Below are positions 9,208 to 18,067 of a DNA stretch of 21,651 nucleotides, one piece after another; within the stretch, counting starts at the first letter, position 1; each line of letters opens with the position of its first letter. Under the pieces are notes generated by a model. The model was not told where the DNA came from. It did not search any database and saw nothing but the letters and a program-made list of their open reading frames with translations. A program made the position numbers and the translations under genes. Origin of the DNA: Chara braunii (Eukaryota; Streptophyta; Charophyceae; Charales; Characeae); the NCBI GenBank assembly GCA_003427395.1, contig BFEA01000068.1:2137122-2158772 (forward strand), written 5' to 3'.

Positions 9208-9626
9208 GTGTGAAGTTTAGAGGGATGAGTGAGGACTTCTGATTGGTGTTGGTCATGCTCTCTTCCATATGTACTTTCTGAGACTATTATGAGTTCTCAT
9301 TCTTCCCTTATCTGACTTTGTCTTTGACCTTGTTTGAGTCAGTCGGTCACGTATCATTAATTGGTGCATGCACAACACTCCACAATTTTATGATTATTAT
9401 TTGCATGATTTCTACTATTCTGAATCAAAATAAAAGATTCATAAGACCAGGGGCCGGCGAAGACCACAATTGAAGGGTCTCGCTCGAAGTCGGACGTACA
9501 AAAGAGGAAGGGATTTGCATTATTTAATTTATTTTATATATTGCAATCAACAACAAAACCCTGTGTGACAGTCTGTTGGCATTCCGGTCGCCTGAAGTGG
9601 CCCGACTGGAAAAAGTGCGACAAAAA
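9208..9626 (+). other. Probable 3' part of an LTR (U3-R-U5) upstream of the primer site
   Basis: No gene is supported. The segment ends directly at a tRNA-Asp-like primer binding site, which by convention follows the 5' LTR. It contains AATAAA (9429-9434), which could be the LTR polyadenylation signal, and an AT-rich TTTATTTTATATATT stretch (about 9524-9540). The LTR start is not visible, and no matching 3' copy was found to the right, so the length is unknown. Confidence 0.45.
9429..9434 (+). promoter_or_regulatory. AATAAA polyadenylation-signal-like hexamer
   Basis: AATAAA within CAAAATAAAAGATTC, 193 bases before the primer site, where an LTR polyadenylation signal would be plausible. It is a common word in AT-rich DNA, so the call is tentative. 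Confidence 0.35.
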
Positions 9627-9644
9627 TGACACCGTTGCCGGGGA
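9627..9644 (+). promoter_or_regulatory. Primer binding site, tRNA-Asp type
   Basis: TGACACCGTTGCCGGGGA matches TGGCGCCGTTGCCGGGGA, the complement of the 3' end of plant tRNA-Asp used by several plant Ty3-type elements, at 16 of 18 positions. Both differences are G to A, and one lies in a CpG, as expected from cytosine deamination on the other strand. The site marks the start of the internal region of the Ty3 element that runs to about 17721. Confidence 0.75.
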
Positions 9645-9956
9645 TATGAAAAATTTTCGTGTCCGGAACGAGCCCGGGTCAGCAAGTAACTTAGAGCTTT
9701 GATTAAGACTTGAGAATTGTTGATAAATTCTGAATTCTCAGACTCATTTTGCAACTTTTTCTTGAGTCGTTATTCTCTTGAGAAAGCCTAGTTGCTAACT
9801 GAGTTTTATCTCTTCTTGTGTGAGGTACCACTCTGGGCAGAAAGAGGAGACTGATATTAATTGCTGTAGAGAATCGAGTTCGATATCAGGTATGTTCTAT
9901 TGCCCCCCAACACACTGAAGGAATTGAAAGAAAGAAAGTGGATCAGATCAAGATAA

Positions 9957-10369
9957 ATGTTGGTCGACAGTGTCCTGAAAGAGTTGTCCAAACTCTCCTC
10001 CAATGGGATATTTCCTTATCGATACGAGGTTGTTGGGGCTATCACTTCCGTGGCTCAACCGTCTCCGTACTGTGGACTCACTTATTGGAGAGAGGTTTTT
10101 ATGATATCCGCCCATACGTCAAAGAAGGAGGCATCACCGATGGTGAGAACTTTAATTGGCTATGGGAGATTGTGACCCAATTCATGTATGATGAAAATGC
10201 AGATTTGATCAAGCAAAAGAAGAAGGTGGAATGAGGTGTAATGTCAGTAACGTATGAGACTTTTCCGATCCCTCCTATACCTGACAGCTATTGTGATGAG
10301 ACTAAATGGTTGCCAATTATCAACATGGTACTGACATGGGAGAAAAGAACAGGAAATCATGAAAACTAA
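9957..10369 (+). pseudogene. Module B, damaged copy of the module A family
   Basis: One frame from ATG 9957 gives SVLKELSKLSSNGIFPYRYEV, corresponding to module A residues 12-34. A frame change near 10090 then gives GFYDIRPYVKEG, matching module A YDLRPYLKKG. FNWLWEIVTQFMYDENADL matches the charged helix. After TGA 10232-10234 the same frame continues with FPIPPIPDSYCDETKW and LPIINMVLTWEKR, matching the PPVP...W segment. It ends at TAA 10367-10369. The order and spacing of landmarks agree with module A, so it is a diverged paralogue carrying one frameshift and one internal stop. Function unknown. Confidence 0.65.
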
Positions 10370-10394
10370 AGAGATTTCAGCAGAGGAAATTTGA

Positions 10395-10853
10395 CAGAGA
10401 AGGTTAAAATTTGACAGAGGTTCAGACTCAAGTCAAGAGAAAGTTGAGTGTCTTCTGAAGTCACTGAACACTCTAAGTGAGAGAGAGGTGTTTCTATATG
10501 AGGTTGTTAGATATGAGATGGTCGAAAGCGGATGGGAAAAGAAATAGTTATATGTACTGACATTCTATTTCACGAACCTAGATGTTGATGATATAAGAAT
10601 CTATGTCCCGAAAGAAAGAAGTGTTGATGCAGTATATGAGAGATGTTGGGGATTTGCTGAAGAGGTTGTACTGAAAGAGAGAGAAAGACTTGAGAGAGAA
10701 AACAAATGCTTCACTGGATCTACTCGATTTACTGTCTTTGATGGACTCCCAACCCCTCCCTTACCTGATATCAATCCTTCGAGAGATAATTGGTTTGCCA
10801 TGATAGAATTGTCATGGAAAGTGAAGAGAGCCCAAAAAAAAAACTCTCCGTAA
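10395..10853 (+). pseudogene. Module C, damaged copy of the module A family
   Basis: A single frame, open except for TAG 10545-10547, runs to TAA 10851-10853. It contains LLKSLNTLSEREVFLYEVVRY, DVDDIRIYVPKER, the charged helix EEVVLKERERLERENKC, then GLPTPPLPDINPSRDNWF and AMIELSWKVKRA. These align without large gaps to module A (SLNKVV..., YDLRPYLKKG, the RYLEKRERELDE helix, KPPVP...W). One stop codon is the only visible lesion. The repeated PP-x-P...W pattern suggests a folded unit, but no known family was recognised. Confidence 0.65.
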
Positions 10854-10987
10854 CTAGGATAACTACTGTGAGGGGCAAACTTTATGAGGTAACATAGCAT
10901 GATAATCCCTTTGTAATTTTGAGGCATGATATTTGTAGGGAATGACGTATAGTATTTCACATTCCTGTGGTTAAATTCCTGAACTCT

Positions 10988-11360
10988 GATAGCTTGGATG
11001 TGAGGGTTTACTCCTCTGTTAGTCTAGAGGAGGAAGTTGACTACTTGGAATATTTAAAAGGGGCGTATGTTAGTCTTTAGCGGACAAAAAAATGACTAGA
11101 GAAACTAAAAAGAAAAGTAACATGGGGAGTGGGAGTAAGGAAATTTGAAAGGCCCCCTGAGTTCTCAATTGCTAAGGGATTTGAAGACATAAGATATTGG
11201 ATGCCTATGCGGAAGCTATTGCTGAGATTGGTAGAGCAAGGGAGAAAGACTCTACTGTGATGATAAAATCTCTGCTTCTGAGTACCTTAGAGCACAGGTT
11301 CGAAATCCCTGATTATGTCCAACCTGAGATCTATCTTTCAGATGTTTCCTATGATGGTTA
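10988..11360 (+). pseudogene. Module D, strongly decayed copy of the module A family
   Basis: One frame gives LDVRVYSSVSLEEEVDYLEY, KFERPPEFSIAKGFEDIRYW with stops at TAG 11078 and TGA 11093. A frame change near 11200 then gives AYAEAIAEIGRAREKDSTVM and FEIPDYVQPEIYLSDVSYDG before TAG 11358-11360. LDVRVY matches the YDIRPY position of the other modules and RPPEF the PPxP position. The second frame has an additional helix and proline-containing end not seen in B or C. It is the least preserved copy and its boundaries are approximate. Confidence 0.45.
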
Positions 11361-11399
11361 GCGATCCCCAGCTTGACTGAATAGCTGACACTAGGTGTT

Positions 11400-11654
11400 G
11401 TGTTGGAAGGTAGAATAATCAAGGTAGAAGGGACTCTTCAGATCTCTGACAGAAATCTTTTCACCTTGGATGAGCTTGAGTTTTTGCAACCTTTCTTTGA
11501 CCGAATGAGAGATTCCGCCCTGATAATTGTCACTGATCAGACTGAGATAAGCTATTTATTAAAGGTGGTGAAAGAGGGAACTGCTGAGAAAATATCATAC
11601 CACATTTCTCAGGAACGAGTGTCTCTCGCTAGAAGGATCAACAACCGGATGTAA
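11400..11654 (+). pseudogene. Module E1, first copy of a ~65-residue repeat
   Basis: The frame is open from about 11400 to TAA 11652-11654, with no clear ATG at its start. The product contains TLDELEFLQPFFDRMRDSAL, IIVTDQTEI and SQERVSLARRINNRM. A second copy follows directly (E2). The two align at LEFLQPFFDRMRDSALIIVT / RELIEDYIGRLREIALPLIT and at VSLARRINN / ISLARRLRD. The predicted content is helical. No known family was recognised. It could be the N-terminal part of a longer gag-associated protein. Confidence 0.5.
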
Positions 11655-11683
11655 GCAATGCAATTTGACTATGGGATTATTGA

Positions 11684-11953
11684 CTTGACTCGATATTTTA
11701 TGATTATGTAAAAGGGTATAATAAAAGATTGAATAGGGATGATGAAAGAGAATTGATTGAAGATTACATTGGAAGGTTGAGAGAAATTGCATTGCCTTTG
11801 ATCACTACCCAATCTATTATTGCTTAGACTCTTTATGTACAAATTTCTCAAGGGGAAGAGCAGACAAGAGAAGAGAGGAACGAGTCGATATCCCTTGCGA
11901 GAAGACTGAGAGACTGAAGTGAAGAGAGGAGACTAAGAGTGGTGAGGAAATAA
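11684..11953 (+). pseudogene. Module E2, second copy of the ~65-residue repeat
   Basis: The frame is open from 11684 except for TAG 11825-11827 and TGA 11915-11917, ending at TAA 11951-11953. It contains NRDDERELIEDYIGRLREIA, LPLITTQSII, then TREERNESISLARRLRD and an arginine-rich tail. The gag ATG follows 33 bases later. The pairing with E1 shows a tandem duplication immediately before gag. Confidence 0.5.
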
Positions 11954-11985
11954 GAGATAAGCGTTAAGAAAAATTTACGGTCAAG

Positions 11986-12647
11986 ATGGTTGGTCGTTCG
12001 AGACCTAGCTCATCAGCAGAGACCGATGAAGAAGTCTTGGTTGGGGTTGTACGGGAACTGGTCGAGAGAGTCGACACAATAAAAGTAGGATCAGATATCG
12101 CAAGAGCAAAGAGACCAGATCAGTGGATTCCATGTTTCAGAGGCCTCAAGCAAACGATTTCCTGGACGAGTATGAATTGTTTGGGCTTAGTTATGGTTGG
12201 ACAGATAAGCAACGGCTTAAGCACCTCTTGTCCTACTGTGATACTGACTCAAGATTGGTAGTTCTGGAATTGATGAAATGTGCCACTACATGGGAAGAAG
12301 TCAAAGGGAGAATGGAAAAAGAATTTGAGAAAGACTGAGTTCCAACTACAACTAAAGATTTACTAAACATCAGAAAAGCTATGTATGACACTTTCAATGT
12401 TTTTCTTCAGACCTTCATCCGTACAACAAGAAGAATTCCATATTTGGATGAAGCTAAGAGATGCCATATATTTTTAACAAATTTTAGTGACACGGAAAGA
12501 CAGACAATCCTCAATCAAGCTCACCACTATCATCTCAGATGAGATGAAATGGTTGCACTTGTTAGAACTCTGCCTACAGTTTCTCATAAGAAATGGTCAC
12601 TGGATCAGATCAGTATTTTGACCAAGGACTGAGAGACTGAGAATGGT
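11986..12647 (+). pseudogene. Ty3-type gag, N-terminal and capsid part (decayed)
   Basis: Gag forms the particle that packages the element's RNA. An ATG in good context (CAAGATGG) at 11986 starts MVGRSRPSSSAETDEEVL, followed by a leucine/valine-rich helix (VLVGVVRELVERVDTIKVG). A frame change near 12120 leads into the capsid-like region: FLDEYELFGLSYGWTDKQRL, then LLSYCDTDSRLVVLELM and TTWEEVKGRMEKEFEKD, a pattern typical of the retrotransposon gag domain (W, helical, EF). Stops at TGA 12336, 12540 and 12630 interrupt it. All three are TGA, and each could come from a CGA arginine codon by C-to-T change. The frame then runs into the zinc knuckle and protease ORF. Confidence 0.75.
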
Positions 12648-14111
12648 ATGAACAGAGAGAACAATCTGAGTGCTGAAAATATTATTCAAAAAGTGATGGC
12701 TAATTACATGCCTGCAATGCCTGCAAACCATGCTGTGGATGACAGAGGAAATAAGAAAGTTGAAAGTGAAGAGGATGATGATGATGATGATGACGATGAA
12801 GGCTATGATAAAAAAGGGGATTCTTCTAGATCTAGAAAGAATGAAAAGAATGGTGATAGAGGAAACAGAGAAAGGAGGAAGTATGATGACCGTCCTAAGA
12901 AGAGTTTTATCTGCTACTATTGTGGTGAAGGGGGTCACACTACCACCTATTGCAGACCTCTCGAGGAAGATGTGAGGAGTGGGATGGCAAAGAAGGATGC
13001 AATGAGTCATGTCTGTGATAGTTCATGGAACAAGTTGGAACCCAGACATCCAGGAGATATGAGACTTCTTGCTCTTAAGCATGATGAAAAGATGAAGACG
13101 AAGAAGAAGAGAAAAACTAATGTGAATATTCATTTTATCATTGATGAGTTGCCTGATGAACTAGTACAGAAAATAAGTGAACCTCATACCACAACTGAGC
13201 TGTCTCTGCAATCTTTAACATTGACAGAGGAAGTGTCTGACGAGGCTTCCACAAGTAAGCCTGCATTGGAAGAAAATCTTACTTCTCAGAATCCTTCTGA
13301 ATTAGTAGAATCCCTCTCTAATGAAAAGGTTCGCTTTCTTGCCAACATGATGTTATTTGATGGTCATCTACCTTCAAAACTCGTCATGGAACCCAGTGTC
13401 ATGCTTGGTGAAGTGAGAAACCTTCAAGCACGCATGACGCCTCAAATGATAGAGGAAAGGAAAAGAAGAAAGGTTGAGGAGTCACTGATTAATATTATTG
13501 ATGATCCGGAACCAGAACTTCCCCATAGAAAGAATGAACAAGGAAGAAAAATAAAATTTATTATCAAGAGTGATTTAGAAGATGAGACAGTGATTTCTGA
13601 CGTAATTACTAAAATGTTGGAAGAGACAAAAGTGACTCTGTCCTTCAAGGAAGCAATGACTCTAGCACCTAAGCTGAGAGAAGAACTGAAAAAGTTGATT
13701 GAAAAGAAAAAATTAGAAGTTCATTACTTGAGATCAGTTTTTCCCAGCCAAGTGAACAGGTCACTGCCAGGTTGCAATTTGAGATTTGCAACCATGGGAT
13801 GTGGGCACCTGACCATTCGTATTAATCAAGTGAAAATTCTAACTGTAGTGGACTCTGGGGCAGAGATAATACTCATTTCACGAAGAACAATGGAGGCTTG
13901 TAACTTATCTATTGATAGACCTGCAAAAAATATACTGAGTAATATTGCAGGAGAACGTTTTGTGGCAGAATTTATTGATAATCTGCCTATCAGAGTCGGT
14001 ACCATGACAGTGGAATTGCTGGGTTTTGTAGTGCCAGAACTAGACCATGACTGTATCTTGGGAACTTCATTCTTGCATAGGATGGAGGCGGTCCAATTTT
14101 CCAGTCATTAG
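12648..14111 (+). pseudogene. gag nucleocapsid zinc knuckle and aspartic protease (487-codon open frame)
   Basis: This is the longest open frame of the window, in the same frame as the preceding capsid part. A run of eight aspartates (12774-12797, a GAT repeat) is followed by a basic stretch and a CCHC zinc knuckle with C89, C92, H97 and C102 (CX2CX4HX4C, nt 12912 onwards), which binds RNA. A long charged linker (residues about 130-390) follows. The aspartic protease is at the end, with the catalytic triad V-V-D402-S403-G404-A-E and the closing CILGTSFL motif. The protease cleaves gag-pol. It ends at TAG 14109-14111. The open frame itself is undamaged, but with the neighbouring stops it cannot make a functional polyprotein. 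Confidence 0.85.
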
Positions 14112-16021
14112 GGGTCATCCTGGATCGGCCTACAAGATCATGAGACTTCTCATGAACAAACCTTTATGGTCTGCACTAAAAATGATTTCAAGCATCAATT
14201 GTCTGCTAATTCAATCACAAGAGAAGAGTCTACTGAAAGAATTAGGAGACTAAGAGAAGAAGGAAAACAAGAGGCAAAAGAAGAAATTTCAGTGGGTATC
14301 AATCAAGTTTCAAAAATGATAAAAGCCCTTGGTAATATCGAGGATAAAGATGGACAAATTGAAGCATTTAAGAAGGCTGTAGAGACTGCTAAGAAGGAAA
14401 GATGAAATTAAAATTTGCATCGACTCATCGTTTTTTAGGAAAATAGTCACTGGGTCAAAGAGAAAATACAAGCCCAAGGGAGTGAAGAAAAACCCGGTGG
14501 CAGTCCTAATAGAAAAGGATTATGATGAAGCATTGAAAAAAAAATAAAAATTATTAAAGCATTGAGAGAATCTGCAGGATTGGAAAATAAAGTCACCAAA
14601 GAGAGAGTCGACACAATGAAGATAGGCGCGGATCAATTTATCATGCCTAAAGAGAAAGAATATATCTTCAAAATGTGTTAGCAGTTCTCTGGTGCATTCT
14701 CCTTTGATGACAAAGAGAGAGGGCGGTTGGACGTAGATATGATCAAGATGGTCAAAATTTGGACAGTTGATCATGTCTCATGGAATGATAGACCGACCAA
14801 GTATGCCCTGAAAGAGGAAGTAGAGGTTGTGAAATATCTTGACAAGAAGATTGCATCTAACGTTGCTGAACCTGTTGATGGACCGTATGCTAACCACTCG
14901 TTCTGCTTTTGGAAACCAGGAGGTGGATTGAGATGGATACAGAACCTTCAGAAACTCAACTATGTGACAGTACGTGATGCAGGTAGTCTCCTAATGCTGA
15001 TTTTCTCTCTGAATCTTTTGCTGGTCGATGCATTTATTCTTTAGTTGATCTATATTCTGACTATGATCAGTTTCCCATTCATCCCACTAACTAACCAATG
15101 ACTGCTATGCACACGTCAAGGGGACTCATTCAGATGTGTGTGGTACCTCAGGGTTGGACTAATGGTGTGGGAGTTGTTCAAATGGATATGATCCAAGTCA
15201 TGCAAGATATTTCCCCTGAAATAACCAGCCCCTATATTGATGACAATCCTGTAAAAGAACCCCTGGTGAGGGATGAGACTCTAGTCGCAGGGGGAGTCAG
15301 AAAGTTTGTCTGGGAACATGCTAAAGAGGTAAAGATGGTTCTAGAGAGACTTCAGAAATATAACCTGACTGCCAGTGGACCAAAGTCCCTTCTCTTTCAG
15401 CCAGAGGTAATCATCTTGGACTTCAGATGTTTCTCCAAGGGTAGAAGTCCTGACCCCAAGAAGATAAACAAAATTTTAAACTGGCCTCTGCCACTCAAGA
15501 AAGTGACAAATGTCAGAAGTGTTTTGGGTGTCTGTGGATTCTGGAGGATTTTTATTCCTCATTTTGCTACCCTTGCAGAGCCTCTGAGGGAGATGGTAAG
15601 GCAAGAGGCTAATTTAACATGGAATGATAAAAGACAAGCTGCTGCAGAAACTCTGCAGGAAAAACTAAAAGATGGTAGTGTAGTGTTGGGAGTGTCATTT
15701 TATGATGATGAAGAGGCAAGACTCTTCATCATTGAGCCCGATGGAGGACCAGTTACTCTGAGTGGTGTGCTCATTCAGAAAGATGAAAATGAAAAAAAGA
15801 GGCTGCTGAGATTTGAGAGCAAGACTCTTAACTCTACAGAAAGAGGATATACTCAATTCAGAAAAAAACTACTTACAATTATCCACAGCCTCAGGTGCTT
15901 CAGGCACTATGTACTAGGGAGGAGATTCATCTTGAGGACTGATGCATCTGCTGTGATTGATGCTATACAAAAACATCAGCAAGTAGATTCAACAGTCAGC
16001 AGATTGATTGCCTTCATTTGA
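14112..16021 (+). pseudogene. Ty3-type reverse transcriptase and RNase H (decayed)
   Basis: A charged connecting region (14166-14720, with frame changes around poly-A runs near 14400 and 14540) leads into RT. One frame gives YANHSFCFWKPGGGLRWIQ and LQKLNYVTV. A frame change near 14990 then gives PNADFLSESFAG, IYSLVDLYSDYDQFPIH (motif A aspartate at 15047), a TAA at 15086, then RGLIQMCVVPQGWTNG and the YIDD catalytic motif (15233-15244). ILDFRCFSKGR, WPLPLKKVTNVRSVLGVCGF and the thumb follow. RNase H begins at FIIEPDGGPVTLSG and contains KTLNSTERGYTQF. The glutamate usually found in the following K-E-L-L-A-I-like motif is lysine here (AAA 15866-15868). The frame ends at TGA 16019-16021. The order RT then RNase H then integrase is Ty3-type. 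Confidence 0.85.
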
Positions 16022-16444
16022 ATTTTTTATTTTAAACTAGAAAAGATTCCTACAGAAAAAAATAGAGCAGATGGTCTGAGCAGGATTGAATGGAGAAAGG
16101 ATGAAGAAGAAGATGTAAACGGGTCGATTGAAGAATCAGCCTATGTTGATAATTTTCTGAATGACAAGGATGATGAAGATTATGAAGTATCACGCTCCTA
16201 TAAGTGGAGTTTGTGGCCTGAAGAGAGAGACAGCTGGGGAGAGATCCCTAATGCCTATGTTTATGAGTTAATTCTTGGGAAAGAAGAAGAGGATGAGCCA
16301 AATGATTGGTATGCTAAAGTTAACGCAGCAGCAGTGGCTGCTCATGAAATCGGGGAAAACTCTGGTTCGAAGGAAGAAGAAGAAAGTGAAAAAAAGGAAG
16401 AAGACATATTTTTCATTTGTGAAGAATACGACGAAAGTTATTAA
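16022..16444 (+). pseudogene. RNase H end and acidic linker before integrase
   Basis: In the frame of RT and RNase H, after TGA 16019, the sequence continues with KLEKIPTEKNRADGLSRIEW, the usual end of RNase H. It then runs through about 115 residues rich in E and D, including KDEEEDVNG, NDKDDEDYEV, KEEEDEPND and EEEESEKKEED, with several tryptophans (SYKWSLWPEERDSW). It stops at TAA 16442-16444. The segment lies between RNase H and the integrase zinc-binding region, where typical elements have a shorter connection. Its function is unknown. Confidence 0.7.
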
Positions 16445-17721
16445 AAGATTGGTAAGAATATGGAAAAAGAACAGATAAAGGAATACTATTGTAAGAACTC
16501 AAGGAAGAAGTTCGGACTAAAAATAGGACATCTCTTTGCGGATGGTAAAGGAGGCTTACCTCCACTAAGGGTGGTCTGTGGTAAAGAGAGACAGTTAGAG
16601 ATAATTGTTGCTCTACATGAGGGGGTTGCTGGTGGCCATAAGGGTGCTGAGGCAACATACTCTAAGACTGTCAAACTCTACTTCTGGCCTAGCATGAGAG
16701 ACATGATTTTCATATTTTGTAAATCATGTGTGTTATGTCAGAAGAGGTCTAGTACAAGAATGATTGAACCTTTATTTCCCACTATTTTGGTAGAGTCAGG
16801 CAATTGAGTTCATCTAGATCTCATCACCATGCCATTAGGCAAGGGCGGGATGAGATACATATTGAACATGAGAGATAATTTCTCCGGATATGTTGAGGCA
16901 AAAACTCTGAAAAAGAAAACAGCCGAGCAAGTACCTGACTGGATAGAGGAAGTTTATCTCATGTATCCTTTTATCAGAGAGTTTGTCTCAGACAGAGGAA
17001 GAGTTCAAAAATGAGGTTGTAAGAAGAACCACTCTCAGATTGAGTGTCAGAATTCGGTATGTGACTACTTACCGTCCTCAAGCGAATGCACCTGTTGAAA
17101 GAGGTCACAGAACTTTGAAAGACTCATTGGCCTAGTGGTGTGAAGGAAATCTCAATAACTGGCCAAGAGTATTAAGAGTTGCAGTATATGCTGACAATAT
17201 AACAGTCAAGAAAACCACTGGTTATGCTCCATTTACTCTGTGGTATGAACGATATGCTACATTGCCTATTGAGAACATAGTCAAGACATGGTCAAGTCAA
17301 GAAAGTGACAGAGACTTCTATTTCAGAGTTCCTCAAGATCAGAATGAGGCAAATATTCGAAGTTGATCAAATAGTAATGGATGTTGCAGAGATAATGACA
17401 TCCAACAGGTTATCAGATCAAGAGAGATGGAACAAGAAAAAATATATAAGAAAAGAGAAATTGAAGGTTGGTGATGTGGTTCTTCTATTTGACAGTTCTC
17501 TTGAGACCCAATGGACTAAACGATTGAAGCCTAGATGACTTGACCCTTACAGAATCACATGAGAAGCAGAGAGTAAAGTCTATGAGATTTCAGAGATGGA
17601 TGGATCCATGGTTTACGACATGGTGTCAGGGTCAAGACTTCGTAAGTTCATTTTCAGGGACCCTGGTTTGATCCCTACAGTGACATCAAAGAGAGGGAGG
17701 AAAGGTCAGTTATCCAAGTGA
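16445..17721 (+). pseudogene. Ty3-type integrase (decayed)
   Basis: Integrase inserts the cDNA into the genome. The N-terminal HHCC zinc site is complete: H at 16616, H at 16637, C at 16727 and C at 16736 (SCVLCQ). After TGA 16805 the catalytic core gives VHLDLITMP with the first D at 16817. The second D is at 16991 (FVSDRGR). The frame changes by two bases near 17003, and the E is at 17097 (NAPVERGHRTL). With the two lost bases counted, D and E are 35 residues apart, the canonical spacing. TAG 17133 and a frame change near 17330 follow. The C-terminal part has KEKLKVGDVVLLFD, KRLKPR then TGA 17536 at the position of a usual tryptophan, and SGSRLRKF. It ends at TGA 17719-17721. No chromodomain is seen. 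Confidence 0.85.
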
Positions 17722-18067
17722 GAGAACAATTCCAGAGAAATGAGAGAAAAGTACAGTAAGATAATGAGACAACAAGACTGAATTTTCAGCAGACTCTGAT
17801 CACTTTTGCATGGTCAATTGAACATTTCAATTTTTTCAACATGTAAGTGAATTTTTGTTTTACCACGCAACAGAATCAGTGAGACTATATCTTTGATGCA
17901 GGGGCTACAGTCCATCCGTGAGTCTCGAGTCCCTGAAAGTGGGGAAATAATTGTGAGATACAGTTTTCGTGAGCATTGACGCAATGTCAAAGATCAAAGA
18001 ACTCATGGCCGTGGCACATCAAGAGATGTAATCAGTAATATTCTTATGATAAAGAGAAAAACGTGAT
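17722..18067 (+). other. Non-coding sequence after integrase
   Basis: No gene is supported. By element structure this should hold the polypurine tract and the start of a 3' LTR, but no clear pair of TG...CA ends or match to the sequence before 9627 was found. Purine-rich words such as AAAGAGAGGGAGGAAAGG (about 17688) lie inside the integrase end. Confidence 0.4.

Larger units (their letters stand above)
9627..17721 (+). mobile_element. Internal region of a decayed Ty3-type LTR retrotransposon
   Basis: From the tRNA-Asp-like primer site rightwards the order is: ORF modules B-E, gag, zinc knuckle, protease, reverse transcriptase, RNase H, integrase. Protease-RT-RNase H-integrase is the Ty3/Gypsy order; Copia elements place integrase before RT. 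The coding frame changes at about 12120, twice around 14400-14550, at 14990, at 17003 and near 17330, and at least ten in-frame stops interrupt it. The gag-to-integrase part is about 5.7 kb and the upstream module region about 2.3 kb, unusually long for sequence before gag. CpG is scarce. No flanking LTR pair could be matched, so the element's ends are undefined. Confidence 0.85.

Noticed and set aside
12597-13010. Antisense ORF of 137 codons, hydrophobic
   Set aside because: It is the shadow of the acidic, purine-rich gag region on the plus strand.
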